A DNA stretch of 64,000 bases from assembly GCA_013399015.1 (NCBI GenBank), contig VWZX01002935.1, positions 62,001-126,000 on the forward strand, read 5' to 3'. Below the pieces are notes generated by a model that was not told the origin of the DNA, made no database searches, and saw only the letters and a list, made by a program, of their open reading frames with translations. Shown piece by piece: positions 11,060 through 21,926 of the stretch (the stretch's first letter is position 1; each line of letters starts with the position of its first letter). The DNA is from Galbula dea. Its lineage: Eukaryota > Chordata > Aves > Piciformes > Galbulidae. The translations under genes were made by a program, and so were the position numbers.

Positions 11060-14000
11060 CTGGAAAATAAAACATAAATCCAAAACCAATATCAAAGCAA
11101 AATCCAGATTAGTTCTGCAAGGGATGAACAGGAGGTTACCTGAAGAGGAAAATGAAACCAATTCATGCAATTAGCAGCCCAGAAATAAAAAGTTTGACCA
11201 AATTCACTGCTCCTGTTAGTAGGCATTATCACCGTGATGGGTTGAGTAACACGATTCCACAAGTGACTGTGTAGAGCCAAGAGGTTTAGTAATGCAATCA
11301 AACACCTCTGCAGTGCAAATGAACTGCAGAGAGACAGGGGGTCAGGAGTTGATTGGAGAACTTTTAATGGGAAAATATTTCAGCCTAAAGCCAACCAAAC
11401 TGTGGAGAGAACACAGATCAGAAAGGTGTAAGAGAACATAAATAGGAACACCACAGCAGGGAGACAGGAAACCAGGAGAGGACTATGGAAATATTCCCAC
11501 CCCTGAAGGCAGGTAATGTCTGTAGACTGGCTGTTGCCAGCAGGGTTTCATAGCTTACATGTTTAGCAGTCTCAAAAAACACAGTATTAAGACACTGAAG
11601 ACAGGCCTATAAAATAGGCTGCAGCACTACCTGCACTATCAAGAGCTAATCCTAGTTCTACACAACTTTTTCCTGCATTTCAAGAACAAACTGCATAAGC
11701 AGCTTCTCTACTCTTTCCTCAGATGAGGCTCTTCAGTGTGCTAGGGTCCTATCAAATCTATCAAACTACTCCCCTCACTGTCAGGCAGGAGAATGTATGC
11801 TCTTTGGAAACACCTGAAAACAAGAAGCAACAATTCCCAAGCTCAGAACCCAAGTTGGGAATTGTAGAGTAGTGATTCCTTGCTTTCATACATGTGGTTC
11901 AAACATTAGGACAAAATAGCTAGGGACACAGCAAGGAAGGATTATCCAAAACAATTCCTGAATTTCATGGTGAAATAGAAATGCTGGTGATTCATGGGCT
12001 GATTTTAGGTTATTAGACATCATTAGGCTTGGCACTTTTCAAGTCAGAGTACTCACAGTGACCAGCAAGCTGTCCTGTGAAACCTGGAGCAGGCAGAGCC
12101 TCATTTCCTTGGTATTTAAATCACATATCCCTCTCTCAGCCAGATCCCCTTGGCTCTGCCCCTCTTGCCCCCACACAGTCACTTCAGTTTCTGCTGCTGT
12201 TCTCCAAGTCCTCCACACCACCACTACCACTGCAATGCCCCTAATCTCTCCTTTCTTGTCCCTTCCCCTGTTCCCATCCATGCACTCACTGCCTGCTTCT
12301 TTTGCCTCCACTCTAGACAAGCAGCAGCATGAGCTCAGAGGCTGGCAAGGGGCTGACTGCCAGGCAGCACATAGATCCCAGTCACTCACCAACTGCCAGC
12401 CAACATCATGGTCTGTGGCTGACCCCAACACAAGCTCTGGCACCCTAACAAACCCTCTGACTCAGAAGCCAATTCTCACAAAGCTTGTGGAAACACGTTT
12501 CTCTTTGGAGATCTGTACTCTGCTACTTTGGCTGACATCAAGCAACAAAAGGTTCTGGAAGAAAAGGGGGACAAGGAGATAAGCAAACAAAGACAAAACA
12601 GATTGCTTAGGCCTCACTTCTTTTAGAAAATTGGGCTAAAAGTATGTTTTGAAACGAGAAGAGTTCCACTACTAATGCTAAGAACAAAGAAAATTCAATG
12701 GAAGAAACTGATTGAGAAATGTTAAGTGTTGGGGTTTTTCTTGGAAGGAGAGAAGGTCTGATTCTTCTGTTCTAAAGAAGGTTCCAGGTTCCTGTTACTC
12801 ATACTCCACCTGTGAAGCTGCCACAGCATGCACTCTATCAACACAGTGTTAGCAAAACCACTGGTACAGCTTCTAGAACACAAAACCTCCATTTCCAACA
12901 GTGTGCAGACTCTGCTGGGATGGAGGAGGAATTCCTCTTTGTTTAAACTTCCATCTTACTTTTCAACTTTAAAGAGGTAAAAAGCTCTGAAAGAAAACCC
13001 CTCAAGTCCAAACCTTCAAACACATATATACACTGTTAGTCCCATTTCATGCTTCTGATTTCAATTTTAGGCATACACATAAACATTTGCCAGGCTGAGA
13101 CCACATAACTTTTATTTTATCAACATGAGCATTTCTAGAATGCTGCCAAGCTAACTCTAGTTCATTTTAACAGGCTCATAAGTAAAGAGTTTTCTTCTCT
13201 ACTTTCTTCCCCCTGGGAAAACTATATTGCTCTTCTAGATACTAGTTACCTGACAGTAGAAACTGAAGTAAGGAATTTAGCATAATAATCCACAAGCTCT
13301 CTCATTGAGCAAATGTCTTAAAGGTGCAAAACCATTCCAGCAAATGCAGTTTCTCATGATGCTGCTGCATATTTCACAGTATCTCCTAACCTGTGATCAG
13401 TGGATCATTAATGCCAGAGCAGCAAGGTCTCAGTTTGTTTGCACTGTGCTGTGAGGAAGGACACAAGGGCAGCTGGACAAGATCATTGCCCTCATCTCTG
13501 CCAAGGATGCTGCCTCCCCAGGTTGTATCCAGCTTCAGGGAGAAGACCACAATGTATTTTCCCACCAGTTTAGTCTGGACTTCAGTGAAAGAGGCAGATT
13601 CCAATGTCAAAACCAAAGCTAAGTACTGCAGGAGCTGCTGTGCAAGAGATTTTGTATCCCAAAAGTCTCTTAGAGATGTGTTACTCAACGTGCCACCAGA
13701 AACACAGTGTGCTGACAGACATCTAGGGCAACAACATTGCCATCCATAAGGTGAGAGCCATTCCCTGAAGGCAAAGAGGCTTTTAAGCAAGTCAACAGAG
13801 AAGAATAAGAGCATTTCATGTGTTGTGAATGCTGAAGTAAGGAGAAACAGTAGCTAGGTTTATTATGATAGCAAATATTAAAATATGGAGAGATTACCAC
13901 AACACACCATCATTCACATGAATGGGTAAGTGTCCTGTGGGGTGGAAAACACAGGTTAGATTAACAACTCAAAGACACAATGCAAACTACATCTAGTGAG

Positions 14001-15461
14001 GAGTTACCTGATTATTCTACCTGCTTGAGTTCCACTTAGAATTCTAGCAAGCAACTGTAGGCAACCTGTCCTTGCCTGATTTCCAGTCAGTATCTTTCTG
14101 TTTTCAACTGAGTTCATCCTTTCCTTCAAAGCCAGCTTGCCATTTCCTTTGCCTGCTGGCTCTGTGTGCTGTCTGCTTGCAGTGTTAATTCCAAGCAGCT
14201 TGTCAAACTTGATGCTATCATGTACTTTTGAGAAACATTATTTACTTTGGAAAGAAGATCTGGAGCAGGATGAGAGTTATCTCAGGGAAAAATTCCCAAG
14301 TCCTGCTTTATGTAGCCTCTGGGAGAATCATGGAAGAAGTGAGGTCACAACTGGGAGCCAAAGCTTGGAGAAAGCAAGTGAAAAGCCAGTAACAATAAGG
14401 ATTTGGTGTTTTGTGAAAGATTGGGTAACAAATTAAAGGAAACTAGTTTACACATCAGCAAAAGTTTGTGTAATATTGTTTAAGTGTTAGCATTTTGGAA
14501 GAAAATCTCCAATCTTTACAGTTATTTTAGTCCAAAAAATACCAGTATTCATTGGAAACAAATCAGAGGCAAAGCAGGATGGCCTCACTGATTCACCACT
14601 TTTACTGGCCTTCTAGGTGGTATTGTTATTAAACATCCAAATAAAAGAGCAGGGTAATATTTGCAAGTATGCAATACTCTGTAACCTTGCTTCTCTTCTT
14701 TAACCTCTCAGATTACTCTTAACAATAATGAAAAAAGCCCTCTAACAACAAATAACCCTTGTTTTCTCTTTTACTAGATAACCTGTGCTTTCTATTTAGA
14801 GAACAAAGAGGAAGGGAAGGTCCCAGAAACAAGAACAACTCCATAAAGGAATTATTTGTACCTAGCTGCAGTCCTTTTCTTCCTCCACTTTTCTTAGTAC
14901 ATGGGATTAGAATGCAAGAAAACTTTTCTAAAAGCCTCCTAAACAGGAACATTATGGTTTATTACTATTAAGAACAATTTTTCAACACAAAGCTCTATTG
15001 ACAGGAGCATTTTCACCAAGCAGTGCTGCTGATCTGATTAAAAGATTTCTCTGGGTTTACAAAATTAACAGTATTGACACACTCCAAAGTTCTGTAAGAC
15101 ACTCTTTCCATTCAGTTCCTCCCTTCCTTGACAATTCTCTCCAGTTGCCATAGTACCTCTGTACAACACTGACTTTTTACCTACAGCCAACTTGAGAAGC
15201 AGTTATCCCTCCAGAAAAGAATCACATCCCCTTCCAAGACCAAAGAAACAGGTAAGCTTCTAAATCTGCAGCTACAATTATCATGCATATTTGTTGCCAT
15301 TACTCTTCAAATACACAGAGTGATTTTCTGCTGCTTCCTAAACACACTATGATCTAACAGTCAAGGGCACATGGATTATCCAAACTGAACTAACACAGGA
15401 AGGGCCATCACCTGAAAGAAAAATCTCCTTAAAACATTGCTGAATCTTCTGATCACTTTAC
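11060..15461 (-). other. ACOT9: ACOT9 intron 2
   Basis: 4.4 kb without a recognisable exon. It holds an unexplained pair of overlapping open frames at 13386-13814 and a C-rich stretch at 12150-12330 that opens a 174-residue plus-strand frame with no family match. No CR1 fragment recognised. Confidence 0.75.
13386..13814 (-). other. Unassigned overlapping open frames (ACOT9 intron 2)
   Basis: A 142-residue minus-strand frame overlaps a 118-residue plus-strand frame. Neither resembles a family I recognise, no signal peptide or repeat is visible, and neither sits between good splice sites. It could be a decayed retrocopy, an unknown repeat or chance. Coding status is not supported. Confidence 0.25.
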
Positions 15462-15553
15462 CTTCAGACATGTCAGGAAGCCCTGGGGAACCACTGGTCC
15501 CAGAAACAAGTGTTCTAGCCAGAACAGAAGGAAGCTTCTTCATGGTGCACAAC
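15462..15553 (-). CDS. ACOT9: ACOT9 coding exon 2 (mitochondrial presequence)
   Basis: The acceptor TGCCTATAG precedes GTTGTGCACCATG, and the donor is GAAG|GTAAAG. It encodes a Lys/Arg-, Leu- and Ser/Thr-rich stretch without acidic residues until PDMSE, typical of a mitochondrial targeting peptide. The sequence differs from mammals, as presequences usually do. A second ATG at 15543-15541 has A at -3 and could serve as an alternative start. Phase with exons 1 and 3 is consistent. Confidence 0.78.
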
Positions 15554-16575
15554 CTATAGGCAAAGTAGTAGAATTTAGTGTCATTCAAACAAATGCCATG
15601 CAAATCATTTGGGATTTATTTTTGGAACAGCACCAATTACTTCAGAAACCAAAATACCTCAGTTTTAGTGTCTGATTCTAAAAACTGGGCTGTGAGCACA
15701 AGAGTTCAAAGCCTCTCACAGAGTCCAAATCAGTTAAGCCTGGTCTGGTTCTCTATGGCTTAGTACTGCCTGAAGTGCAGGATATAATCCTTTTAGCTGT
15801 TCAGCAAGAACTAACAACTACAAAACCCTTTAGAGAGTGTAATCTGCCCAGCAATCCACTGAGTGTTCAAACAGGTAAGTAGACAATGAAACAAAACTGT
15901 GGTAAGACAAAAATATACAGAGGGTCAGCAGGAGTAAAACACCTTGTGATACTTCATGGCATTATGCTGACATGGAACATGGATTGCCTGTCCCTTAATT
16001 TTCTTCCGCTGAGGCTGGGGTTTCAACTCGAGAAAGAGGCAAGACCACAAGCTCCAGCAGAAAAGTAGGGGCGTGCACACATCCCTCTCTCTATATATAT
16101 CCCTTATGCATAGATCATGTGCACAGAAGCTTCCTCTGCCTACGGGTACATCAGGAGTACTTAGGGAACACAAAAAACACCCCAAAACACCGCAGAAGCC
16201 AGGACAGCGTCGTATGCAGGACCTTACCGAGCTCGGTGCCACCCCGACACGCTGAGCGAGGTGACAAACTCTCTCCACACGGCCAAACCACCACTGACTG
16301 GGCCAGACGCCGTCCCTCCAAGCCACGCTGCCGGCGGCGCAGCTGCAAGTTTTTGGGTACCACGCCCTGACAACCAAGCCACCGAGCCCCCGCCGCGGGG
16401 AGAAGGCCTGGGCACGGCACCACCCTCCGGTGGGGCCCTGGCAGCGGCAGCCCACGGCCCTAGCCCACCTCAGCGGCACCGCGGAGGGAACCGCTACCTC
16501 CTCCCCTCACCGAGTGGCGTCTCTCCCGGCCCCGCTGCCGCGGGCAGACGCTAAGCGGCAAGGGGGCAGCCTTAC
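15554..16575 (-). other. ACOT9: ACOT9 intron 1
   Basis: Separates the CpG-island start exon from the presequence exon. The right half belongs to the CpG island and contains another donor-like CTCG|GTGAGG at 16510. The left half is ordinary intron; no repeat recognised. Confidence 0.7.
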
Positions 16576-17000
16576 CGAGTGGCCAGCATGGTGCTTGATG
16601 GCGCCCTGCCACCGGGACCGGGACGGGTACCGAAGCTGACAGCAGCACCGCCGCTCGCCTACGGCCTGCCGTGCCACGCCTGTCCCAGGAACGCGGTCCT
16701 CCAGTACCATAGACTCTCTGCCCGCCTGGTACAGAAAGTGCTCCACGCACGGCTCTTCCACCGTGGCGCTCTATGCGCTCTGTACACAGGGTCTTCGGAG
16801 CCTGCTCCCTTCGCTTTTCCCGCCCCCGGGCGGCACCGGTCGGCTCCGGCGTCCTGCTAACGATCGCGTCTTCCACGCAGGCGGAGGCCGCCGGCCTTTC
16901 TGCCTCGTCCTCTGTCGCACAGTGTGGCCGCTCTCGGCGTTAGGCGTCGGGCGAGCCCTGGCAGAGCAGCCCCTACCTGTCGGGCTCTGCGTGGAGCTTG
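16200..17000 (-). promoter_or_regulatory. ACOT9: CpG island / ACOT9 promoter region
   Basis: Markedly GC- and CpG-rich block standing out from the AT-rich surroundings and overlapping the ACOT9 start-codon exon. No obvious TATA box was noted next to the start, so a dispersed CpG-type promoter is likely. Open frames here on both strands are by-products of the base composition. Confidence 0.75.
16576..16589 (-). CDS. ACOT9: ACOT9 coding exon 1 (start codon exon)
   Basis: The ATG at 16589-16587 opens MLAT plus the first two bases of Arg5. The exon ends ACTCG followed by the strong donor GTAAGG. Joined to exon 2 it gives MLATRLCTMKK, comparable with the LCT motif near the N-terminus of mammalian ACOT9. 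The exon lies in GC-rich DNA, as expected for a first exon. The upstream 5' UTR limit is unknown. An alternative start is the ATG in exon 2. Confidence 0.7.
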
Positions 17001-17070
17001 CTTTTAGCAAATACCGTGATTTTTATTTGATTTCTTTTTTTTCTTTAAATACTCCTTTTTTCTTCACTGC

Positions 17071-17537
17071 AAGAAGGGTATCGAGTTGCTGGAGTCCATC
17101 CAAAGAAGGGCAGTGAAGGGGCTAGAGCACAAGTGTTACGAGGAGCGCTTGAGGGAGCTGGAGTTGTTTAGTCTGGAGAAAAGGAAGCTCAGGGGAGACC
17201 TTATCGCTTTCTACAGCTACCTGAAAGGAGGTTGTAGTGAGGTAAGGATCGGTGTGTTCTCCCAAGTAACAGAGACAGGACAAGAAGACATGGACTCAGG
17301 TTGCATCAGGTGAAGTTTAGATTGGATATTTGGAAAAAATTCTTCACTGAGAGCATTGTCAAGCCCTAGAACAGGCAGCTCACGGAAGTGGTGAAGTCAC
17401 CGTCGCTGGAGGCGTTCAAAAGATGTGTAGATAAGGCACTTGGGTACGTGGTTCGGTAGTAGAGTTGCCAGTGTTAGTTTAACAGCTGGACCTGATGATC
17501 TGAAAGGTCTTTTCTAACCCAAATGATTCTGTCATTT
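17071..17537 (+). repeat. CR1 LINE fragment (ORF2 end plus 3' UTR)
   Basis: Translates at its start to LLESIQRRAVKGLEHKCYEE then RLRELELFSLEKRKLRGDLI, the CR1 ORF2 C-terminus. It continues to TTTAGATTGGATAT and ends in CCTGATGATCTGAAAGG. Starts right beside the ACOT9 CpG island and keeps several CpGs. Confidence 0.94.
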
Positions 17538-19812
17538 TAAGAGGGCAGGCTGGCTGGGTGAGATCCCGCCGACCTGCCCTCCCCACCCTTAAGCCAGGTT
17601 TCTGTTCAGCCGGCCTCGGTGTCGCCCCGCAGGCTGGCGGGCCCACAGCGGCGCTGGTTCCTTCTCCATAGGGCTGTGTAAAAGCGGGGCGCGGGGAGAC
17701 ACAGCCTCCTGGCCTGGCTGGTCACTTGGTGGCACTATTAGGGAAGGTAATGGAGAGCATTGGTATTTTCTAGGGAGAAGAGGTTTAAGCTAACGGCGTG
17801 AGCACCTCCGAGTGGCTTGTGTATAGGTGGCCAGGTTGCAGCCCGTGGCTTTCACCATGATCAGACTGTATGTGGTTCTCACTCAACAGTTCAACTTGCC
17901 AGCAAAATGGTGCTTATAGGAGGTACAAGTTAGCCAAGGAATTGTTAAACATACCTTGCTAAAGACTTAACCAAAGACACCACTGAGATTGTAGGATGAC
18001 ATGAGAAAACAGATGCTCTAGCAAATAGTGAAAGTATGTTAACCAGATTATTCCTTACTAACACCTGGTTAGTCTTTTTTCTCTACCACCTTGCTCTTGC
18101 ACAGAGCAAGAGATGTTAGAAAACACCTGTTCACCAAGCAAAACCCCATTAGTTTTAAGGAAAAAAAGTAATTCCCCAGCTTTCTTCTTAGAGCCTGCAC
18201 CCAAGAACACTGATTTAAGTATATTGGGGGAATCACAGCCAAAGGGACTTGCACTGTGTCCAAAACATACAGTTATCATTTATTTCTGTAACTTTTGTAC
18301 CCTAAAGTACTTGCAAGCATGATGCAGGTGATTTGTGGATGCAGGCAGATAATTAGTTATGGCTAAATCAAATTGCATAATTAAAACTGGCAGGTAAAAT
18401 ATATTAGCTTACTGAAATAGGGTTCTAATGACCTAAAATATGTCTTCAAATAGAATAATGGAAAATTATGGTCCTTTTTGTTCCAGCAGATCAAAGTTCC
18501 TAAGAGAATCCTGAATGTTGTCTAATCTGGAAGATGACAGGTCAGTAACTGAATATGCTATCAGGCATTATCTGTATTTTCCTCCAGGAGATAACAATTT
18601 GGATTAAAATACTTGAGAACATTTAGAAGTGTAGTCAAAAATGACTAACTTACTGCAATTTAATGTGGAATAAGCAGTTCTTCTCCTCTCTTTCATTTAT
18701 TAGAAACAGAGAACCTTTGAGGCATGAGAGAGGCATTCATACAGGAATTTAAGGAATCTTTCTAGTGAAGGAGAAAATCAAAATATGAGAGGTAGAGAGA
18801 GTTTGATTAGTTGAACAGTCAAGACAGAAAACTGGTGCCCACTTTGAGCCTTTCTGTTCAGCCTCCAAGGAAAGAGGATATTCAGAAATCTAGGTTCAAA
18901 TAAAAATACACTGTCAGTACAAATCCAGCTGAGGATTCAGCAGAGGGATTCACAGTCAGCAGGTTCTGCATGGAAGAAGCTGCTGGCTGGGAAGGGAAGA
19001 GTAAACTAATCCAGACTGCAGTGCAGACTTCATTATAGCAGGGTATTTCAGTATCAGTTTACTTTAAATGAGTTAGCTAACTACTTTACAGCATCCCTAT
19101 CTGCATAATCTGTGAAAAGCTTGATCCTTTTCAGGAGACTTGCCACCACTCTTGGGGAGAAGGGGAAATAAGCAGGCTGACCACTCAAGGGTAAAGTCTG
19201 AGCCCTGCCCAAGTTGTTCACCGCTGATCTCAGCTCTGTCAAGATGATGCAGAACCTGCTCAAAGGCAAGCAGGCCTGGAACAAAAGGAGGAAGCTGCAA
19301 AGTACAAGCCCATCAACCTGATTCATTCACAAAACTGAGTTCTTTTAGAAACCCTTTGCAAAATATCATTACCATTTTTATTTATCTTACTTACTCTGAA
19401 AAAATACCTCTAGTGATAGATGGCTAAATAATTGCAGCATAATCTCTGAAACCTAGGGATCTTAGGTATTTTTCTTCCTTTTGATCATCTGCATTTCCTA
19501 TTGTTTCATGAAGCTGGTTTTGATCCTTTGGGAATTATTTAAATAGATTTTTATTCTGCCTGGTGAATTTGAAAGCTAAAATTATCTGTGTTGACTGGGG
19601 TGATGCTATCAGCATATTTCTGAGCAAGTTAAAGCAGGACTTTCAAAAACAGTCAAAGTGGAAAAAGCTTTTTATGCTGAAGCTATAACTTCTAAAATCA
19701 CATGCCTTTTCTGACTTGAGAGTGAAAGAAACCAGGCACTTTCTGCTCTTACACAACAGTCCATTTCCTGACAGCATGACTTCCTCATTGTGAAATGCAA
19801 AACAAGAGGAGT

Positions 19813-19863
19813 TGACACAACACAAACACTGTTAAGTCTGTGACACAACACACTGTTAAGTCT
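19813..19863. repeat. Short tandem duplication
   Basis: Two near-identical units of about 24 bp containing GACACAACAC and ACTGTTAAGTCT lie directly in tandem. Confidence 0.8.
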
Positions 19864-20549
19864 TTCCCACAGACAGTATTCCCCATTTCTGACCCCAGTC
19901 AGATCATTTATAGGGATGGAAAAAAAATGTATATTCATTCAATGTATGCAGTTAGGTTGAGTCTATTCTTTGCTAGTTTATTCAGATTTAGTTTCCCTGC
20001 CAAAATCCTAAAGGATTTGCAGATTCATAAATCATGAAATAAATCTTTTCTCCTACAAGCTACTGGCTGTTGCTTTGTGTTTTTGGAAATGTTTCTGGGT
20101 TTTGTGTATTTCCATTTTTGCTCCAACAGAGGGTAAAATGAGCCAGTCAGGATGTTGGTACAAATCCCAAGTTATGCTTCCAGGACTCTAGGCACTTTCC
20201 ACTGTGTGCCAAAGGATTTTCTTGGCTAATACCAGCCACTAGAATGCACACTTCTTTATACAGTAAGTGAAGGTGAACCTTATAAGTTGTTTGGTACACT
20301 GAAAAACAGGATGAGTGTTGTCAAGAGTGTTTGGGAATCCAGGTTTTTGGGCTTGTTACTCTGCAGCAGTAACATGACTTAGTGTCTTCCCGTGTCCCAA
20401 ATCAGTCTTAAAACACATCAGATTAAGGTAAATGTAAAACAAAGAGCTCCTTTACAGGATCTAACAATGGACATGATAGTTGGGAAGTTCAGGGAAGAGG
20501 GTGAAAAGAAAACCATATATATGTGTCAAAGAATATTTCTCCTCTGGAT

Positions 20550-20590
20550 GACCTAGCTGGTAGGTCTGTAGGTCATCTGGATCAGGATCA
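20550..20590. repeat. Imperfect inverted repeat
   Basis: GATGACCTA is followed after a short loop by its complement TAGGTCATC, giving a 9-bp stem with partly matching flanks. Function unknown. Confidence 0.6.
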
Positions 20591-21639
20591 GGATCCAGCT
20601 CTCATTCTGCAGGATAGATCTACACCTGTAGGTAACATTCAGAGAAAGGGCTGGGATGGGAATAATGCCTCCACCCTTTCATACTCCAAAGCCACTTTGG
20701 GGAGCTTATCCAGAAGGAATTGCTTCATCACACCCACCCCTCTCCTCAAGGACATCCATACCTTCATCTGGAAGAAGTCTTAACCTCTCTTACGGCAGAC
20801 TGCTGGCAGATCCCTCCTGTTTTGGAAAGACTACTGCCCTTTGTGTTTCTCCTAGCACTACACCTTCCTCTGCAGTTCAGGCTGCTAAACCAGATCGGTT
20901 CTGGGGTGAGGGTGTGGGGGGCTGGGTGTGAGGCTGGAAAATGTCCCAAGATCAAAGTGAAACTTCAGTGTTTTGGACATTTTCCATCACGACTCCTGCC
21001 CAGGGGTGCACCTTAGTACTAGACACCACACGCATAACCACAGGGTTTGAAACAGATCATTACTTAGTATTTCAAGCAAGCACCGAGGCTTTTTACTGCT
21101 TTTTTCCTTCTTCTTTTTTTGTTTCGTCCTGTTTTTTGTTTTTCCCTTCACACAGCTGTGAAAAACACCCAGCTGGAACCCGCCACCCTCCCGGAGCACA
21201 GAGGGCTCAGGCCAAGACGGGGCCGCGGCCCCTAGAATGGCGCCACGGGGCTCAGCGTCCCAGCACGCAGAGCCCCCGGTCAGGCGCTCGCTGGGGCAAC
21301 AACAGGCTCAGGTTTTTTGGGAAGCCTGGAAGCCAGTGCCGGGAGAAGCCCGCGGCCCCGAGAGAGAGTCAGGGCAGACTCTCTCAGCCCCGGGCCCGCC
21401 AGCCTCCCCCCAGGCCGCTGAGGGGGGAAAGAAGAAACCTACCCCGGCAGCCCTGCGGTGCCATCTGGTTCTGCTAGGGGGCGCCACCGCGCGGGAGGGG
21501 TGAGTCACGAGACCGCCCGCAGCAGTTGTTGCTGGCATGCTGGGGCAAGATTCCGGGGAGGGGCGCTGTCATTGGCTGAGGCCAGCACCACGGGCGCGCC
21601 CATTGGCTTGTGTCCGAGGGGAGGCGGGGCGAGAGTCTC

Positions 21640-21645
21640 TATAAA
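21640..21645 (+). promoter_or_regulatory. SAT1: SAT1 TATA box
   Basis: TATAAA within CTCTATAAAGAAG, about 225 bp upstream of the SAT1 ATG and just below a GC box and two CCAAT boxes. It predicts a focused start near 21670. Confidence 0.8.
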
Positions 21646-21736
21646 GAAGCCCGGCGTTTCTGATCGGCACAGTTCGAGTCGAGGACAGCGGTAGGGTCGG
21701 GGGAAAGGTTGTTTGTCTGCTCACCGCCGCCGGGAC

Positions 21737-21751
21737 ATGCTCGCAGCCTGA
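21737..21751 (+). CDS. SAT1 leader uORF1 (4 codons)
   Basis: ATG CTC GCA GCC TGA, i.e. MLAA then stop, in the predicted 5' leader. It has G at -3 but C at +4, so moderate initiation is expected. It is the first AUG if transcription starts near 21670. Its stop lies 34 nt before the second upstream ATG and 114 nt before the SAT1 start. Confidence 0.6.
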   Translation: MLAA

Positions 21752-21785
21752 CTGACCGCAGGTGGCCGTCGCGCCCGGGACACGA

Positions 21786-21926
21786 ATGAAGAAGCAGTTG
21801 CTCCTCCTGTTCACACATCGGGGACTCGTCAGCCGAGGGGGCCGCAGGGGGAAGCGCCGTCGAAAATGGCCTCGTTTAGTATCCGCGCAGCGCGGCCCGA
21901 GGACTGCTCCGACCTGCTGCGACTGA
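21786..21926 (+). CDS. SAT1 leader uORF2, overlaps the SAT1 start out of frame
   Basis: A 46-codon frame plus TGA that starts 80 nt upstream of the SAT1 ATG and ends 61 nt into the main coding exon in another frame. The product begins MKKQLLLLFTHRGLV and is then strongly basic (GGRRGKRRRKW). Its start has C at -3 and A at +4, a weak context, whereas the SAT1 ATG has A at -3 and G at +4, so leaky scanning should allow some SAT1 synthesis. From memory, the mammalian SAT1 leader carries a similar overlapping frame with an LLLLF...RGLV...RRKW pattern; that was not verified here. Confidence 0.6.
   Translation: MKKQLLLLFTHRGLVSRGGRRGKRRRKWPRLVSAQRGPRTAPTCCD

Larger units (their letters stand above)
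1..16700 (-). other. ACOT9: ACOT9 gene, 5' part (acyl-CoA thioesterase 9), ten coding exons
   Basis: ACOT9 is a mitochondrial thioesterase that hydrolyses acyl-CoA to free fatty acid and CoA, using two HotDog-fold domains. Ten exons read on the minus strand join with consistent phases (14, 92, 46, 171, 38, 84, 104, 74, 68 and 112 bp) to about 267 residues that follow the mammalian protein from its N-terminus to the segment ending LNTLDTR, i.e. the presequence and first HotDog domain. Introns are GT-AG except the last one seen, which is GC-AG. The second HotDog domain and 3' UTR are not in the window: no matching exon was found between 1 and 1302, so the gene runs off the left edge. The first exon lies in a CpG island. 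The gene is divergent from SAT1, as in human. The 5' limit is approximate. Confidence 0.93.
17538..21180. other. Intergenic interval between ACOT9 and SAT1
   Basis: No gene recognised. It contains a 24-bp tandem duplication (19813-19863) and an imperfect inverted repeat (about 20550-20590). Open frames are short and unconvincing. Enhancers for the two divergent promoters could lie here but none can be identified by eye. Confidence 0.6.

Noticed and set aside
12039..12582. Overlapping 134- and 174-codon open frames on both strands
   Set aside because: C-rich, low-complexity translation inside ACOT9 intron 2, with no family match.
16460..17010. Several open frames on both strands near the ACOT9 start
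   Set aside because: CpG-island composition has few stop codons; only the 14-bp ACOT9 start exon is supported here.
20941..21538. Open frames of up to 178 codons upstream of SAT1
   Set aside because: They fall in the SAT1 CpG island upstream of the TATA box and carry no domain.
21665..21690. AGTTCGAGTC, resembling a tRNA T-loop
   Set aside because: No matching acceptor stem, D-arm or anticodon arm around it; it lies at the expected SAT1 transcription start.
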